A stretch of 64,000 nt of DNA from Hymenolepis diminuta (GCA_900708905.1 CAADRB010000010.1:4408072-4472071), one strand, 5' to 3'. Shown: positions 14,101 to 26,808, counted from the stretch's first letter. Notes: generated from the sequence alone by a model not told the origin. Translations and numbers: made by a program.

Positions 14101-17100
14101 ATTATATCGCTTCTACTATGCTTCAAAGCGTTTCCTAGTTCTCAAACCTCACTTCCTCTCACTTCATGAATACTCATTTTTTCGTGGGTGGTATTGTTTT
14201 ATTCCGATTATGTAGTCCATTAGAAGAAAAGACTATTTCAAAAGTACGGTTTGAGGGAGGATATATGGCTTCCAATAAATTATTTACTGTAGAGGAGCAA
14301 GGTTTTTCGGAAATTTAAGTTTTGAAACCGAGATATCTACGTGATCTCAGCATCAGTTAAGGTCTCTATGTTATTTAATACTTCATTCTTTGAGATTTTT
14401 GAAAGTGCTCGACCATGAAAGTAGATTTTTAAGAGCGAAGATTCGATTTTATCTTACATTTTCTTATTCTAGCACTTTCAAATTCAGTTCAAGTTATCCG
14501 GTTGCAGAAAAAATCTTATATCTCAGTTGATCAAGTCTAAAATATTCAATGGCGGCAGCACACCTATCTTTAAAATTTCTGAATAGTTAATGGATATAAG
14601 ATAAAAAATACTTTTAATATTATAACTTAGACAGTATGATGATATTAACTTCACTTAACAGTGGAGCTCACTAGAATTCACTCAATGTAAAGTGTATTCC
14701 TACCCTCGTCTTAGTGCCAGCACAGGGCAAAAGTACCTTTAAAACTTTTTATCACGAGAAAACATATAAAAACACAGAATGGGAATGTTTGTTAAGTGCG
14801 AATATGTTCATTTGAAAAAAGGAATATTTAGGCGATAGAAGTGGAACCAGGATAACCCTACTTCATTTGAGCTCTAGAATCGTCGGATGAAATCCCTTTC
14901 AAAGTTAAATTTGCTTAAGATTTAACTTTCCATTTCATCATGCGGAAAATTTGAACAATAAGTTTTCATATGCTTTTACAGCCATCCTACTTCACATAAT
15001 TCTTATAACACTCATCTACTGGGCTAAGGAGTCTACTAGTTGGCCTTTGTGATGATTGATCAGCCAGTAACTTTTCATTTCAAGAAATTTGCCGAGTCAA
15101 TGGTATCAGGATTCCATATATATTTATTTTTTCCATACATCTGTCGGTTGTGGTTGATATTCAATAATTCGAGGAATAGAAATCTTTGTTAAATCTTCCA
15201 TCGAAGTTTCACCTTCCTTCTCGCCAAACGCCTACTTAGAATCAACCAGAGGTTGTATTAACTAACTCCTTGTGTGTGTAAGTTGTAATTACAGAGAATT
15301 ATTCCATCTCCCCTTATTTTGATTCGATCACCGGCAGTAAAAGTAACCGATAGATCTATTGAATTTGGTAGCCCCTCGGCATTGTTAGCCAATCTCTTCC
15401 ATTTGAGAAAAACTAATAATGCAATGGTTCAGCATATCCTTCGCCGTAGCTCATTTTATGAACTATTTTCCAATACTTCTTGTTAAAAATTAAAAATATG
15501 GTCCCAGACAATTAACATGTATTTAAAATATTTGACTGAAAATTTTCTATTAGTTTATTTAGCTCAATTTCTTTTCATTTTTAAGTAAACCTCGCATACT
15601 CCCATAAAAATTCATTTTCCTGTGAAAATATTCAATAAATAATTCCCGTATGACAAATTTACTAGATTTGAAAGGTGACTAAGGCCGGAATTAACTATGC
15701 TTCGGACAAATTTTCTCTACTGGTTTGGCAGAAGAACAAAAAAGCAGCAATTTTAAACTGCCTCTCAGCCGTTTTCCATAACTACTCTTAACTACCGAAA
15801 TGTTCTGTCCCTAAAATTTTCATTGAATATTAAACTTCCAACTTTTCTACTATATAACTTGCAATCTTAGATAATAAGAGAATAAATGATCATATATCCT
15901 ACAAGAAAAAGACTAATTTGATCGAGTTTATTGTATGCATTGGAAAAAAATCGATTTTTCAGCATAACGAATTTTTAAAGTAGTGGTGTCCAAAAGATGG
16001 CGTGATGGCTAGTAAAATAGCATCACCCCTGTCAATAAAGCTACTTCGGAAGTCCAATTACTTTTGGATTAGAAACCCCTTTACTGGCTTACAGAATACA
16101 AGAGTTTTCCTTGAGTGAAATGGTGAAGAGTTTTATAGCACTACTAGTATATTGGACAAATGGAAATGAATGAGAGGTGTATGAAGTTGGAAATCGGAGG
16201 GGAAGGGCAAAGCGTCACAACTAAGTGAATGGTACCCGAGGTGTAATAAAGGGAGCTTTTTGGGGTTCGTAAAGGAATTTGGCTGGGTTTGTGCACCATA
16301 TGAATCAATCAGTGGCAATAGGGCGAGCAGACTTATCAGTCATTGTGTAAATAATACATACTAAGGGTTATTTTCAGTAGGAGTGCTTATCGAAAACATG
16401 TTCCATGGTAATGGTTCTGGTACAATATTTCATAAAAAGAGTCAAAATGCATTAGTTACAGTAATAAGCGCTATTTTAAGAATTAATAACTCATATCTTA
16501 CTTATGTGCCGTAAGAACTGATTTCCGAACGTGTATTTACTGTTGACAGAAAGAAAACAGTTAATCATTTTTATAGACTTGTGTCAAAGAATGGCTTTGA
16601 TTTATTTATCGAGGGCATACATTTGAACGTTAACATAGATAACAAATTATATAGTATTATCTTAACACGCTTTTGGCCGGAAAATCACTTTAATCGAAGT
16701 GGTTGAGCAAAATTCGTATGAAAATATGATTTGGAAACGAAGATGCGTCATTATCAGAAATCAAAATGTGAACGATGCACAAAGGAACAATTAACTTCCA
16801 CAAACAGACCTCCAACACAAAACTGACAGAAACGCTAGACAAAATAAAGTCTAACTTCAGTAAATCAGCTAATCTTTGAAAGCCCTCACATCAAAAGGCA
16901 GATGGTAAACTAAAGGTTATTCATTTGCTAATATAAACCGTCCCAGGGGAGCTGAAAATCGGAAATCACTGATAAAGTTCCGTCCTAGTTGAGAACTTAT
17001 ATTTTGCCAATAAGCAAAGTCACGATATAAGTCCCGATATTTGAAATTTGTAATTTAAATTTATTTCCAATGAAATCTAGTTTTAATTACTTCATTCAAA

Positions 17101-18770
17101 CTACAATTATCAGTTTCTCTGAAATAAAATTCAGAGGTTGTTACGGTAAAATATTGGCCAGGAAATTGATTAAATTTTCACCGTCAGTTTTATATTTGGT
17201 TTTAGCGGATATATCTGATACTTTCTCGCATATCTATGTTCAGACACAATTTATTACTATCTAAATCATTTTGCAACTGATGTTCTCAGGCAATTGCGTT
17301 TAATAATTTTGGTAGGAATAAATAATTCATGGTAGATTTGGAACCTAGCTTCTAACCCGTTTAAAATTTGATCATTTTTAAACAAACTACCTGAAATTTT
17401 TTCAAAATTAAATGAGAGTATCTCATCATTTCATTAAAAAAATAAATTAACTGAAATTGATTCCAAAATTTGTCTACGCAATTTTCTCATCTGACGACAT
17501 TTAGAGCAACCAATGACATAAAATTTGATATAAGAACACTTTAATGCTTAATAATTTTTTCAAATGTAAATTCGTTTCTGTCTTGACATTTTTTATGATC
17601 GCGGATAAATTCGTATTTATATTGCTAGCTGTTCGGATAATTATTAGGATCTATATTAATTAAAAGGGGTAAATTAGTTCTGGATTTTTAATGAGCTTGG
17701 CGACTCTAGGTTACTAACTTAAGTAGTGACGTGGACGCTTAATACCTAAAGAAACACTTTACACTCAAATAATATTCAGATATCATTTTGTGGTTTTAAC
17801 CTAACATTCAAGACTGATTAAATGTCCATTTGAAATTCGTTAATATTTTCTTACATTTAATGGAAATCGACTGGTAAAAATATACATACTTTTACAAATT
17901 GTATTATTTGAACACATTCAATTTGAAAAAGAATGCTAAATGGTACAACTTCCTTTGTTCTACACAACAAACAGTCATATCAGAAATTATTCAAAGAATG
18001 AAAACAATGAAAGAAATTTGCTTACTGCAATGTTCATCTTCACACAAGTTCAAAAGTTGTATTTTTCGCATCAAATGCTTGCTTAGTCTTTTCGCTCTTA
18101 GGATATAATTTGTTTTGTCTCAACTACTTTTGTAAAAAAACATCAGCGCTCAGCGTTAATCAATTAATAAATTCATTTATTTCAAGTGAGCATAGACACC
18201 AATCCTAATAGTATCATTGTGAACAGGTTGTTCAGAAATCGCAATCAAAATGACCAAACATAGCGGTTAATACAAGTTGATAGGGGGTAACAGAAAGTGA
18301 GTTCATTAGATCTAGACAAAAAAGGCTCTCCCCGCAATATGGAAGAAAATATTAATTTACATTTCCAAATATAATTTTCGGTACCATTTGACTCGATGCA
18401 CAATAAATGGATTCATTATACTAATTTTGGTTAAGTTATAACTGATCAGACACTTAACAGTACGACCTAATGAGTGTCCACTTTATCTTTAGAACAACTG
18501 TTGCAAAAATAGCAGTTTTCGAGATCAACTAGCATGCTCATTGTCAGTGATTCTCTTGTTTTGTTTATTATCTCCCGGATTTCTAGTCATCCCGATTTAA
18601 ACCTAACACTTTCTTTTTGTATCCGTGCACATTCTTTTGTTAGTTGTGCGACAGAGATTTCTACCACCCATTTCTAGTTCAAATGATTAATCCATTGGAG
18701 TTCATCTTGAACTCTGATATGACTAAAATGCTCTTGCTCTTTTCATCCACATACCTATGTCAATAAGAAG
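8135..18770. other. long intergenic stretch without recognisable genes
   Basis: No supported exon on either strand; open frames are short and without motif content. One SINE-like tail copy occurs at 10945-11055. Small regulatory RNAs or fast-evolving short-exon genes cannot be excluded by eye. Confidence 0.5.
10945..11055 (+). repeat. SINE-like family 1, tail copy
   Basis: Shares the family's 3' half: TAAAGGGTGGCAGAATTTGA then GTTTCCCACTAGAGTGACTT and a diverged ...GTGCCACAAAAAGCTTTTTTA end, aligning with the 38685 and 32292 copies. The tRNA-like head is not clear. Confidence 0.6.
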
Positions 18771-18774
18771 CCTC

Positions 18775-18990
18775 AAACAAATCGAAGTGATGTAAGCAAC
18801 TATTTCATTACATTAATTGGTTCTGAATATTGCTGATCTAAACTCACTCTAGGATTGAATTATGAAAATCGAGCTTTGAAACATTTGGATATTAAAAAGT
18901 GAATTGCACTCCTTATTGCGAATTAGACAACTCAATGTTTCCAGAATTTAATTGAGACGAGGCTTTTGTCATCCCGACTTCATTATATTC
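18775..18990 (+). repeat. dispersed repeat family 2, copy a
   Basis: Aligns by eye with the stretch at 52630-52850 over about 215 bp: both carry (A/T)CTAAACTCACTC / TGTAAACTCACTC, then ATGAAAAT, and end with TTTTGTCATCCCGACTTCAT / TTTTGGCATCCCGATTTCAT. Confidence 0.6.
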
Positions 18991-19679
18991 TATTATTGAC
19001 CCTCTTTACTAGATTCTTTTGCTTCTGATGCTGTCCCATGATTAAACATCGTAAAAGCGTTTTGCAATACCACGGATCATAATAATAGCACCAGTAAAAT
19101 AAGCACCCAATATTCTGTCGTCTTTCACTCCTGTATCCAATGTATTTTGTTAGAGCAAGGTGAGAGTTTAACAAGATTTATCGGGTTCCCTTTTTTAAAT
19201 AAAGTTAAATTGCCCGATGCAAGATATTTACTATCAGTACGTTTACCTACAAATTTGTTATACGTTATACAATTCGGACAAGCGGATGCATACCCATAGC
19301 TGTGAGAATATATACTTTTAGGGAAAAGATAGGGAGATTCTCGATCATTTTTCACACACATGATTTTCAGTTATATACTTTACGATATGGAACATATTTT
19401 TAAGCCCCAAATTGATAGAACTAAGATTGGGTCAGCCTTGAGAAATTACTTAGAGAAATAAGAATTACGGACCTCTCAAGCATAACCCAAATTGTAACTA
19501 GACACGGTTGACAATCATACGTTCCAGATCATTAATTTTCAATTCGGTGTTTCCGGTAATTCAAGTCACGTTCACCGATGTTACCAGTGAAAATCACGTT
19601 TTACAAGTTCTTACAAGAGCTTACTTGTAGCAGAAATTCCACGTTTACCCTGTATTCAAGGCTGTAAGAGAAGATGAAT

Positions 19680-19800
19680 AAAAGTGGCAAAACCAACCCA
19701 TTAATTAAATCAACTGGTAAAAAAAATCAGTATATCACGGACATGAACTCGCTAAGAAACCACGGGGATCAGGTCATAATCAATGAACATTCTAAGTTTG
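19680..19800 (+). repeat. dispersed repeat family 2, copy b
   Basis: Contains AGTGGCAAAACCAACCCATT, then ATCACGGACATGAACTCGCT and AAGAAACCACGGGGATCAGG. It is nearly the reverse complement of 20030-20195, so the two form an inverted pair with a loop of roughly 230 bp. The open frame through this copy has no recognisable protein content. Confidence 0.7.
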
Positions 19801-20029
19801 TCGAGGGAGTAGGAGCAAGTTTCCACTGTTCAACGTTGATATTCGCCAGAATCCCTATATACGGAAATGCGATCTTACACAACTTTTCAACTCTAAATCA
19901 CTGGACAGAACCTAAACACACGAATAGTTGAGGGAGGGATGAAACATGGATAGAAATGGAGAATGTAATGAAGTCAGAATGTCAAGAGATTTAATTCATT
20001 TGAATTTAGGAAGCATTGAGTTGCTCTAT

Positions 20030-20195
20030 TTTTCACATTGGGTATAATTCGCTTTCCGTAATTATCCGAATATTCCAAGGCTCATTGATCATGACGTAAT
20101 TCTTGTGGTTTCTTAGGGAGTTCATGTCCGTGATTAATACAGCTTTTGACCAGTTAATTACTTAACTGGTTGGTTATGCCACACTGACTTTTTTT
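20030..20195 (-). repeat. dispersed repeat family 2, copy c (inverted relative to copy b)
   Basis: On the minus strand it reads GTGGCATAACCAACCAGTTA ... ATCACGGACATGAACTCCCT, AAGAAACCACAAGAATTACG, matching copy b closely. Confidence 0.7.
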
Positions 20196-20284
20196 TCTTA
20201 CACTCTTGAGGATAAACTCGGAGACAATTTTAAACTTCTGCTGTAAGTAAACTTTGTAAAAACTCAAAGCGTGATTTTCACTAG

Positions 20285-20397
20285 GTTTGAAGTAACGTAT
20301 TTAAGAATTGAAGACCAAATCAAACAATTTTGTTTCCATTCATTTTAGATCATAAAAAAGACACTTGAATCCATTATCTCAGTTGACGAAAAACAGT
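20285..20397 (-). repeat. left arm of a long-range inverted repeat
   Basis: Its reverse complement reads GTCAACTGAGATAATGGATT, CAAGTGTCTTTTTTATGATC, TAAAATGAATGGAAACAAAA, which matches 21638-21755 with only scattered differences. The arms are about 1.25 kb apart and flank sequence with no recognisable transposase. Confidence 0.75.
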
Positions 20398-21637
20398 CAA
20401 AAAATTTATATAAGATCGTATTTCTATAAATAGGGACTCTAGTCTAATTAATATCAGTGCTAAACAGTGAAAACTTGTCAAGTCATGGCTTCTTACTCGC
20501 TCTACAAACTGCAATTTCACAAGATTGGAAGGAGGTAAAATGGTGGCAGAATATTTATTTATGGAGTGAATAGAGGGTATCACTTTTTGAAAATATATAG
20601 CCGAAATTGTGATAAGTTAGGAGCGCAAAAGCCGAAAAAGGAAGGTGAAAAAAGGTTTATTGATTTAGTAAATAAACACACATGTAGGGAAAATTATGAA
20701 CAGGGGAACTTCACAATAATAAAGTATCTGCGAATCTATCTATATATCTATGAGTTCCACCCCTACTTTCTAGGATAACTATTACGTTACATTTATAATG
20801 ATATATGTGAATTGATTATCTAAAATATATATATCTACATCCTAGTTACTTTCAAAACCTTCCTGCTTTTCCCCAAAATGAATTCGTAATAAGTCAATTA
20901 CTTCCAAAAAGATAAAACTCGAAACGAGAGCAAAATATTTATACAGATGATTGTCCTGATATCAAAAAACTAAAATCTGCAAAAAAATATTTTATTGTCT
21001 ATCTGATATGATGGTGGTTGAGTAACTGTCTTTAAAGATGGAGAAAGTTGATAAAAAGTCATGAACAATAAAATTGCTCCTCGAAATGAGCAGTGCAAAC
21101 TTCTTGTTTTATATCTTTCATTCATAACGCCATCTCTAATAAATAAACATCTAAAATACAAAATCGCCAACGAAAAGTCTACCCAATCATATTTCGAAAT
21201 TGTATGCCTATGTTTTCATGTATATCCACCTAAATGTTAACACTACATTATACATTTGTCTATCTTAATTTTTTAAAAGAAATGAGCGAAAATTTTATCC
21301 AAATACACTATCATATTTGATAAGGAACTCTATACGTCCTTCTGGATTTATCTTTGCATCATTTAAAGTCTTGCACTTGTTGCAGAATTATAAGCCTTAA
21401 GATGTAACCAATACTTTATCGATTACTTAACTGCTCGTCTTAACACACGCATACTTAGTTAACTTATCGACCAATTTGAAATTGCATGCGACTGATTGAA
21501 AATTTCGCGCAGAATCTCATAGGTTAAATAAATTTTAAATTCTAAAGCTCTTCAGTAAGCTCTTTGAACGTACAAAACGCCCCCGTGATTGAGAACTCAC
21601 TTATTTACTATTAAGTGCTGTGTGCTCCAAAACTTTG
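20398..21637. other. non-coding segment between inverted-repeat arms
   Basis: About 1.24 kb, AT-rich, with only short open frames and no transposase-like or other protein motif that I can recognise. Confidence 0.5.
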
Positions 21638-21755
21638 TCAACTGAGATAATGGATTCAACTGTCTTTTTTCATGATCTAAAATGAACGGAAACAAAGTGG
21701 TTCGGATTGGCCTTGAGTCCTTAAAAGCATCATTTCAAACCGCACAAGAGTAGTC
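21638..21755 (+). repeat. right arm of a long-range inverted repeat
   Basis: Reads GTCAACTGAGATAATGGATT, CAACTGTCTTTTTTCATGAT, CTAAAATGAACGGAAACAAA on the plus strand, the inverted partner of 20285-20397. Similarity continues more weakly through the following 45 bases. Confidence 0.75.
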
Positions 21756-21994
21756 TAAAACCTCCGTCCTTCTGTCTTCCTCTTTCTCATAATAAAAGTG
21801 GGATCTGGTGGAATATGGATCGCAACACTAGATTATAATTACAAAAGCTGTACAAATGTCGGCTTGATAGGAAAACCAAGATATGAAAAATTGATAAGCA
21901 ATATCATAGAAAGTTTACGTCTAGAGCTTCAATATTACAGAGTTAAATCTAGACACGAAGGGAATATACTTACAAATTATCTAAAGGTGAATTA

Positions 21995-23391
21995 CTAAAA
22001 AGAGTGCAAGCCAATAACATCTTTGATTTTACGCAAATTTGTTAGAGCGACATGATTAGCCAGTGCAGATCCAGCGGATAGAGCATCTAATACCAACTTT
22101 GAGGTCTCTAACTGCTTCAGACGAGCTTGAATGGGTGCCAATTCCTCCACAATTGCATCGATAACAAGATTCTTTAATTCCACCTTCGACAGTTTAACTA
22201 GTTTTTCTTCTGCTTCAGCAATCGGAATTCCCTGAACAAAAAACAGCATTTACTCGTAAATAATAAGTAGAATATATGTATATATAATATATATATATAT
22301 ATATATACATTGTAGAACTTGCATTAGAAGCAGCATAGATTTGCATAAGATTTGCAACTCCAGGTCGCGAAAGAGGATCATAGGATAGTTCTCTCTTGGA
22401 ATCAGTTTGAGCTCGAGAGACTTTTAGTCGAATTTCATCAGGCGTGTCCATTAGCCAGATCGTACCACTCTCAGGACCAATAGATTTACTCATCTTCATA
22501 GTTGGTTCACGCAGATTATGGATCTGAAACGGTAAGTAGAACCGGTTCGTATCATCACAAATAAAGATAACAAATTTTTGAATACCTTAGGAATTTCAGT
22601 TAATTGGATGTCAGGGACTTTTAAGAAACTGTTAAGAGAAGGCCACTGAGTCAAGAGGGTGCGAGCGATGTCGCGAGTTAGTTCAAGGTGAGTGACCTGA
22701 TCAATGCCAACAGGGACAGCGTCAGCCGAGTAGAGAAGCACATCAGCAGATTGCAGAAGAGGATAAGTAAAGAGACCAACTGAGCCTCCTGATTCGCCGG
22801 CCGCCTCTGACTTCTCACGCCATTGGGGCAAATGAGCCAATCTCTGCAGTAATCAGAGTGAATTAATTAAAAATGTACTTCAAAATGAGAAATAAGCACT
22901 GTTTTTTGTTCGATAGCTTACGTTAACAGTGCACTTCGTGGAGAGAATCCATGAGAGCTCACAATGTCCAACAATGTTTGACTGGGGAAAGAGGATAGTC
23001 TTTCCCTTGCAATGCTTCCCATCGGAACTTACTACGGGATCAATACCGCAAGCCATCAGAGCACCTGCCAACTGCAACGTGGATCGAGTTAAATCGTCAT
23101 CGCGAGCATGTTTGGTTAGTGCGTGAAGATCGGCAATCAGAAGGAAGAAATTTTCGGTGTTCTGATCGTCCTGGAGTTTGACACACGGTTTTATCATTCC
23201 GTAGTAGTTTCCCAAATGTGGGAATCCTGTCGGCTGGATTCCAGTTACAACAGTTTTACTAGCAGTTCGAGTAGAATACTGTACTGTTACCTGGAGTAAT
23301 TTTGCATGTCTGAGACAGGACAGCTGAAAAGAATGTTACATATGAAAAGAGTCATTTAATAAAATATGTACTTGAACGGCGAAAGCAACAT
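21995..23391 (-). CDS. WARS2: mitochondrial tryptophanyl-tRNA synthetase
   Basis: Charges mitochondrial tRNA-Trp with tryptophan using ATP; class Ic aminoacyl-tRNA synthetase, expected in the mitochondrial matrix. Coding exons: 23372-23391 (tentative), 22922-23309, 22586-22843, 22323-22523, 21995-22231; summed length gives 367 residues, close to the usual ~360. Visible signatures are TGIQPTGFPHLGN with the HIGH-type HLGN at residues 38-41, FFLLIADLHALT, FTYPLLQSADVLLY, VGIDQVTHLELTRDI, and MKMSKSIGPESGTIWLMDTP with KMSKS at 232-236. The C-terminal exon has the family's AEAEEKLVKLSK ... SAGSALANHVALTNLRKIKD helices. The first exon is only 20 nt; an alternative is coding that begins directly after the acceptor at 23324. 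The last intron (22232-22322) uses a GC donor and contains a TA microsatellite. An 11-codon insertion after GIDP may be a 27-nt intron. Confidence 0.93.
22270..22308. repeat. TA-rich microsatellite in the last WARS2 intron
   Basis: Repeated TA dinucleotides with small interruptions, seen directly; it begins about a dozen bases after the GC splice donor. Confidence 0.9.
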
Positions 23392-24868
23392 ACATACTTC
23401 AGCATATCTCAATGAAAATATGATTGGCTAATACAATATACCGCACTTTGTGTGACACATCTTAATTCACAACCTAGAAATCGCAATGGAATACTGTAAA
23501 TATTATTACATATTTCATTCGTATGAATTTAAAATGTTAGTTTCTCAAATCCCTTCGCATGTATGGTACTTTAAATTCGGGCCGATAAAATGATGATCTT
23601 TAAATGACAATACTCGCAGGTAATTTATTGGAAATTTCTCTACAAACATACTTTGCTTATATTCATTTCATCAATCGTCCTATTTTGGACAAGAGATCAT
23701 AATTTATTTTGCATTGGATAGGATAATTTCTTTGCAAGCATATCTATATATTTTTACTACGTACATCTTGGAATCTATTGAGATGATTTCACAACGTGTT
23801 TGATCATAAAGGCGAAGATTTTCCCTACTCCTTTTACTAAGAGTAAAATTTGATTTCGTCAAAACGGAAGATGTTTATTATATTTCTGTGCTATTGTATA
23901 ATCCCACATATTACGATTAACTTGTACACAAATTTTGAAATATGTCTTCAGAGCAGTGAATAATGCATTCCCAGCGTTGTTTCATCATTTTATTGTAATA
24001 TTTTACATTAATCTTCAGTTTCTGCATCAAATTTTTCGGCTAGAACTAATCGCTTTAAAATATTCTGAAGGGGTTTGCTTTTTCAGTGGTTAATATGATT
24101 CTGCAAATGCCAGAAATAACATGAGATATCAGCTCGCACATCAAATAAAAAAGACTACTTAAATTCATTGCATATTCCTATAGATGGCCTGCGTCGTTAC
24201 ATTTCTGAGGTCTAAATTTCAGTTCAGCAAATCTTAGGAACAATGCATAGTCATACTTTGAGAAAATATTATATCCCATTTTAAGGATGCAATGCAAACT
24301 AAACTTTGTGGTTACAATCAGCCTACAGTTATAATTTTGAATGACAGTATCAGTATCACGCATGATCTACCAGTTCAAAATCTTGGAACCGGAATTTATC
24401 TTAATAAGATAACATCGTTGGAATGTTTGTCGAATTGGACAGCCCTATATTTGGATGCGTTTTGATATTGGATTCCCTACAAAGAAGATTCAGCAGTGGA
24501 CCTAAAATCCAATATTTCAGTATTCTTACTTAAATGGGCAAATGAACTTGGAGGTATGGTATCAAGTTTTAAAGTGTAGTAGACGCGCAAATGAGCACTT
24601 TGCCCATAATTCGAAGTTAGCAAATCTGATTGCCAAGTATTTCTCTTTCCATTAACATTCACTCATTTTGTCTAGAACACCTACTTCTAGTCCAATGTCC
24701 AACACGGAGACAAAGAAGGGAGAATTTAATATTTTAATTTATGTGGTATTTTAGTTTATACACCCATTAGGCTCTGAAAATTGAATGAGAAATCATTTAG
24801 AAATAAATATGCATAGATCTATCGAAACTCAAAACAATGAAAGAAGGATCACAAAAAGCGCAAAACAA
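23392..24868. other. intergenic region between syntaxin-18 and WARS2
   Basis: About 1.5 kb, AT-rich, no exon or RNA gene recognised. Both flanking genes are on the minus strand, so this should hold the STX18 3' end and the WARS2 promoter. At this length WARS2 is probably transcribed separately from the gene unit upstream of it. Confidence 0.55.
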
Positions 24869-26657
24869 TTAGCTATACCAATCAAGAAAATGTAAACAGA
24901 AAGTTAAAGTAAGAACTAGAAAAACAATCCAAAAGCGGACACTTCTAGTTTTGTCCATTGACTGCCGTAAATGTTCATTCGCCTCGAGCACTAATTCCGT
25001 TGAGCTAACAACCTGTTCTCCAATTCGTTGAGCCATCTTTAATAAATGAAAAAGATAAATTACTCTTCTTATTAATATATTGATGAAAATGTTATACGTG
25101 AGTATCAAATCTTGCCTCTGCTTGCTCAACAAGGCTTTCAGTAACCATCGATTGCAAGCGACTGATCTCAGTGATTTGACTCCCCAGGCGTTGTACTTCA
25201 TTTCTTTCAGATATAAATCGTAAGTAAATTTCCGCATTCTCCATTTCAAGTTGTTTAAACTCAGTTTCAGAAAGGGAATCGGGGCTTAAAGCGTCAACGC
25301 TGTGAGAGGATAAATTTCCAAACAGCCAACTGGTATCGCTTCCACTAACACGTTTTCGGACGCCATCACTGACAGAGGAAATCTCCTGTTGGAAAGTGGA
25401 AGGGGAAATTGGCGTGTCGCCAAGACGACTTGCCAATTCGACTCGACGACAGTAGGTGGACACCTAAGAAGGGAAATCAAAATTCTATAAAAAAATTGAT
25501 GTACACAATCGCAGAAGTTATATTAGAATGGTTAGGCATTAAAATTTTGGTTATCTCACCCATGCTAATGTTAAGATAATGTAAACTGCTTGACATCATA
25601 TAAGATCATTCTGTTCTCTCAACGTTTGGCAGAAAAAAGTTAATTGAAGTTGATTAATTAAACAACTGGTCAATAGGTGCTGAACTTCGTGAAGAATTAG
25701 CTTTGTGATCCAGGCAAAGATTCAAAAAATTTTAATTTTTGCACGTGAACAACCGAATAAATAAATCCAAATCTAAAAATCAAAGCAAGACTCTTGGATA
25801 CTTTAACTTTACCCTCAACATCCTTTCGATCCTCCCACATTCGTCCCTTATAGGACTTACCGTTAACCGATCTCAGTTGCGTCCTTTAATGAAAAATAGT
25901 CAAATTTTCGCTATTCTGTGGATTATGACAAAAATAATATGTTATTAACCACCAAAAAACGTTGCTGCCGAAGACGATTGCCATCGCTCACTCCTGTATA
26001 CTTCAATTTTTCTTGGTTCGTTGTTATATCCTTCTTAACCATATAGACCCTTAAGCCCCTTCATTCTATCTTGCCCTGGCAATAATCAACTTAAGAGGGG
26101 CAGGAAGAGTAGGGGTTAACATGGTTAAATACGTTAACTATATTTATTGTACGAAACATCGAGACGTACATTCGACAAGAGAATAGTTAACAGCTCAAAC
26201 CAACACCAACCTGATCATCTCTTATTCGCTGCAGGGTCTTCAAGAACTCCTCTAATGATCGACAAACCGCCTTCCTATGTTCAGTTCCTTGACCTTTTTC
26301 CTCACCTTGTTTAACCCCTCGACATCGTCTCTGCAATTGTTTCAACAATTCATCACATTTGTCCAACGTCCCATTAATCTCCTTGGCAACTTCATGGTAC
26401 ATTCTCTGTCGGGTGAGATCATTAGTGGCTAGATCGTAGCTCAGTTCTCCCGCATGATTGAGATGTTTCCTAACAGTCACCAGTTCTGTGAACAAACTTT
26501 GAGCCCGACTGGCGAAGCTGTTTGAAGTTGTAGATTTAGCTGTTGATTGCGCTTCCTCTGTTTGATCAGAAGAAGTAGCGGAAGGTTTATGGGAGATAGG
26601 ACCAGTAGCCAGAGCTCGAACTGTACACGCGAATACTCGGGTTATATCACAGGACAT
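24869..26657 (-). CDS. STX18: syntaxin-18, ER-resident Qa-SNARE
   Basis: SNARE acting at the endoplasmic reticulum in Golgi-to-ER retrograde fusion with the NRZ/Sec20/Use1 complex. Exons 26211-26657, 25098-25463 and 24869-25036, all joined in phase 0 by GT-AG introns of 747 and 61 bp, give 326 residues (human about 335). The N-terminus MSCDITRVFACTVRALATG matches the conserved DIT-x-x-F start of the family; FASRAQSLF and EHRKAVCRSLEEFLKTLQ follow. The SNARE motif runs roughly 225-300 through TEISRLQSMVTESLVEQ and MAQRIGEQVVSSTELVLEAN, and a C-terminal membrane anchor FWIVFLVLTLTFCLHFLDWY ends the protein. I chose the start at MSCDIT rather than the in-frame Met four codons earlier, because a splice acceptor (TTTTGTATAG) ends four bases before it. 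It lies 151 bp downstream of the ANAPC4 stop codon. Confidence 0.95.
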
Positions 26658-26808
26658 TGGACTATACAAAATAGAAAAGCAAAAAGTGCGTCTTCTAAAT
26701 AATAAGGACAGTCAGAAAACCAAAAGATCGGAGAAAAGTAGAAAAATATGCAATTTTATTAACACAAAGTAGAGTATATGAGAGAGCTTTGAGGAAAGAG
26801 GCGATCAT
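26658..26808 (-). promoter_or_regulatory. short ANAPC4-STX18 intercistronic spacer with candidate trans-splice acceptor
   Basis: On the minus strand the 151-bp spacer ends with a pyrimidine-rich tract and CTATTTTGTATAG, then TCCA and the STX18 ATG (AG at 26663-26662). There is no room for a conventional promoter and first exon, so a spliced-leader acceptor is the simplest reading. No canonical AATAAA was noticed in the spacer. Confidence 0.5.

Noticed and set aside
19674..19931. 85-codon plus-strand open frame
   Set aside because: It runs through a copy of repeat family 2 and has no recognisable protein content.
26658..26669. Upstream in-frame Met of STX18 (MYSP before MSCDIT)
   Set aside because: The candidate splice acceptor lies between the two Met codons and the family begins at the second one.
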